Assembly (NCBI RefSeq): GCF_001971785.1
Contig: NZ_CP019389.1
Coordinates: 383,001 to 447,000, forward strand
Length of the DNA stretch: 64,000 nt
Source of the DNA: Seonamhaeicola sp. S2-3
GTDB lineage: Bacteria > Bacteroidota > Bacteroidia > Flavobacteriales > Flavobacteriaceae
Direction of reading: 5' to 3'
Shown: piece by piece, positions 63,643-64,000 of the stretch
Position numbering within the stretch: the first letter of the stretch is position 1
Layout of the letters: the number at the start of each line of letters is the position of its first letter
Position numbers and translations under genes: made by a program
The notes under the pieces: generated by a model
The model's input: only the letters and a program-made list of their open reading frames with translations
Told to the model about the DNA's origin: nothing
Database searches by the model: none

Positions 63643-64000
63643 ACATTTTAGATAAAATTGTAATAGATAAACGTAAAGAAGTTAGTCTAAGAAAAACATT
63701 AATTCCAACTTCTCAACTAGAACAGTCGGTTTTATTCTCAAGAGCAACCGTTTCTTTGGCAAACAATTTACGCGCTAGTAAATCTGGTATTATTGCAGAA
63801 CATAAGCGTCGTTCACCTTCAAAATCTGTTATTAACAACAATTTAAATGTACAAGATGTAGCTTCAGGATATGAGAATGCTGGCGTTTGTGGCATGTCTG
63901 TTTTAACAGATGGAAAATATTTTGGCGGTTCTTTAGATGATTTATTAACTGCTAGAGCAAGTTGTAATTTACCGCTTTTAAGAAAAGAATTCATAATAGA
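63639..64000 (+). CDS. trpC: Indole-3-glycerol-phosphate synthase, 3' end cut by window end
   Basis: The first 120 residues are visible: MNILDKIVIDKRKEVSLRKT, IIAEHKRRSPSKSVINNNLN (the catalytic Lys in EHKRRSPSK) and GMSVLTDGKYFGGSLDDLL. It overlaps the end of trpD by 4 bp. It should be monofunctional or joined to trpF; the rest lies outside the window. Confidence 0.93.
   Translation, partial: MNILDKIVIDKRKEVSLRKTLIPTSQLEQSVLFSRATVSLANNLRASKSGIIAEHKRRSPSKSVINNNLNVQDVASGYENAGVCGMSVLTDGKYFGGSLDDLLTARASCNLPLLRKEFII

Overview
This window comes from the chromosome of a member of the Bacteroidota, almost certainly a Flavobacteriaceae species. The evidence is the low G+C content, the TTTG / TAnnTTTG promoter motifs, the near absence of Shine-Dalgarno sequences, a tmRNA whose tag reads GENNYALAA, a T9SS sorting-domain remnant, and the typical family set (NamZ/DUF1343, DUF2851, AGCS symporter, DoxD-DoxA fusion). 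The genus cannot be fixed from the sequence.

Layout. (1) 1-10.4 kb: the translation/transcription core, all on the minus strand. In transcription order it is rpsU, a tyrosine recombinase and hpf, then tRNA-Thr, Tyr, Gly, Thr, tuf, tRNA-Trp, secE, nusG, rplK, rplA, rplJ, rplL and rpoB (cut by the window start). The tRNA-tuf-secE-nusG-rplKAJL-rpoB order matches the classical bacterial arrangement. (2) 10.5-22.9 kb: ordinary housekeeping genes: acyl-CoA dehydrogenase, helix-hairpin-helix protein, sodium:amino-acid symporter, K+ channel, LolC/E-like permease, NamZ muramidase, sterol-desaturase-like enzyme, YkgJ-type cysteine protein and a methyltransferase. (3) 23.1-25.4 kb: a four-gene sulfur operon (small exported protein, DoxX, DsrE-like, DoxD-DoxA fusion), probably for periplasmic thiosulfate or sulfide oxidation. 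(4) 25.5-31.9 kb: an accessory patch built from IS remnants. One 519-bp element carries an internally deleted transposase, and its left end recurs twice more in the same orientation. Between the copies lie an exported lipoprotein with a two-TM partner, a secreted orphan, an IS3 element and a SMEK-domain protein. (5) 31.9-37.6 kb: an outer-membrane barrel, a 1009-residue TPR protein and ftsE. (6) 37.6-47.8 kb: a surface polysaccharide locus with four glycosyltransferases, a 3,4-ketoisomerase and aminotransferase for a 3-amino-3,6-dideoxyhexose, a hexapeptide acyltransferase, a FemAB-like transferase and two flippases. (7) 48-52 kb: typA, kdsA and ssrA. (8) 52-55.9 kb, directly after ssrA: a D-lactate-dehydrogenase-like flavoprotein flanked by remnants of a NagB-LmbE gene and a GH18-T9SS chitinase gene. 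(9) 55.9-60.2 kb: a protein with a 102-bp coding minisatellite, then two rhodaneses and two thioredoxin-fold proteins. (10) 60.3-64 kb: a trp operon (trpE, trpG, trpD, trpC...) controlled by a Trp-rich leader peptide and attenuator.

Most notable observations. The only two genes I found with a strong Shine-Dalgarno sequence are rpsU and typA, both ribosome-linked, in a lineage where bS21 helps hide the anti-SD. A 76-77 bp structured repeat occurs three times, and its terminal hairpin changes sequence in a compensatory way from copy to copy. The trp leader peptide has a WWW run followed by mutually exclusive hairpins. The accessory patch has a cassette-like arrangement, with a candidate effector/immunity pair and a SMEK-domain protein.
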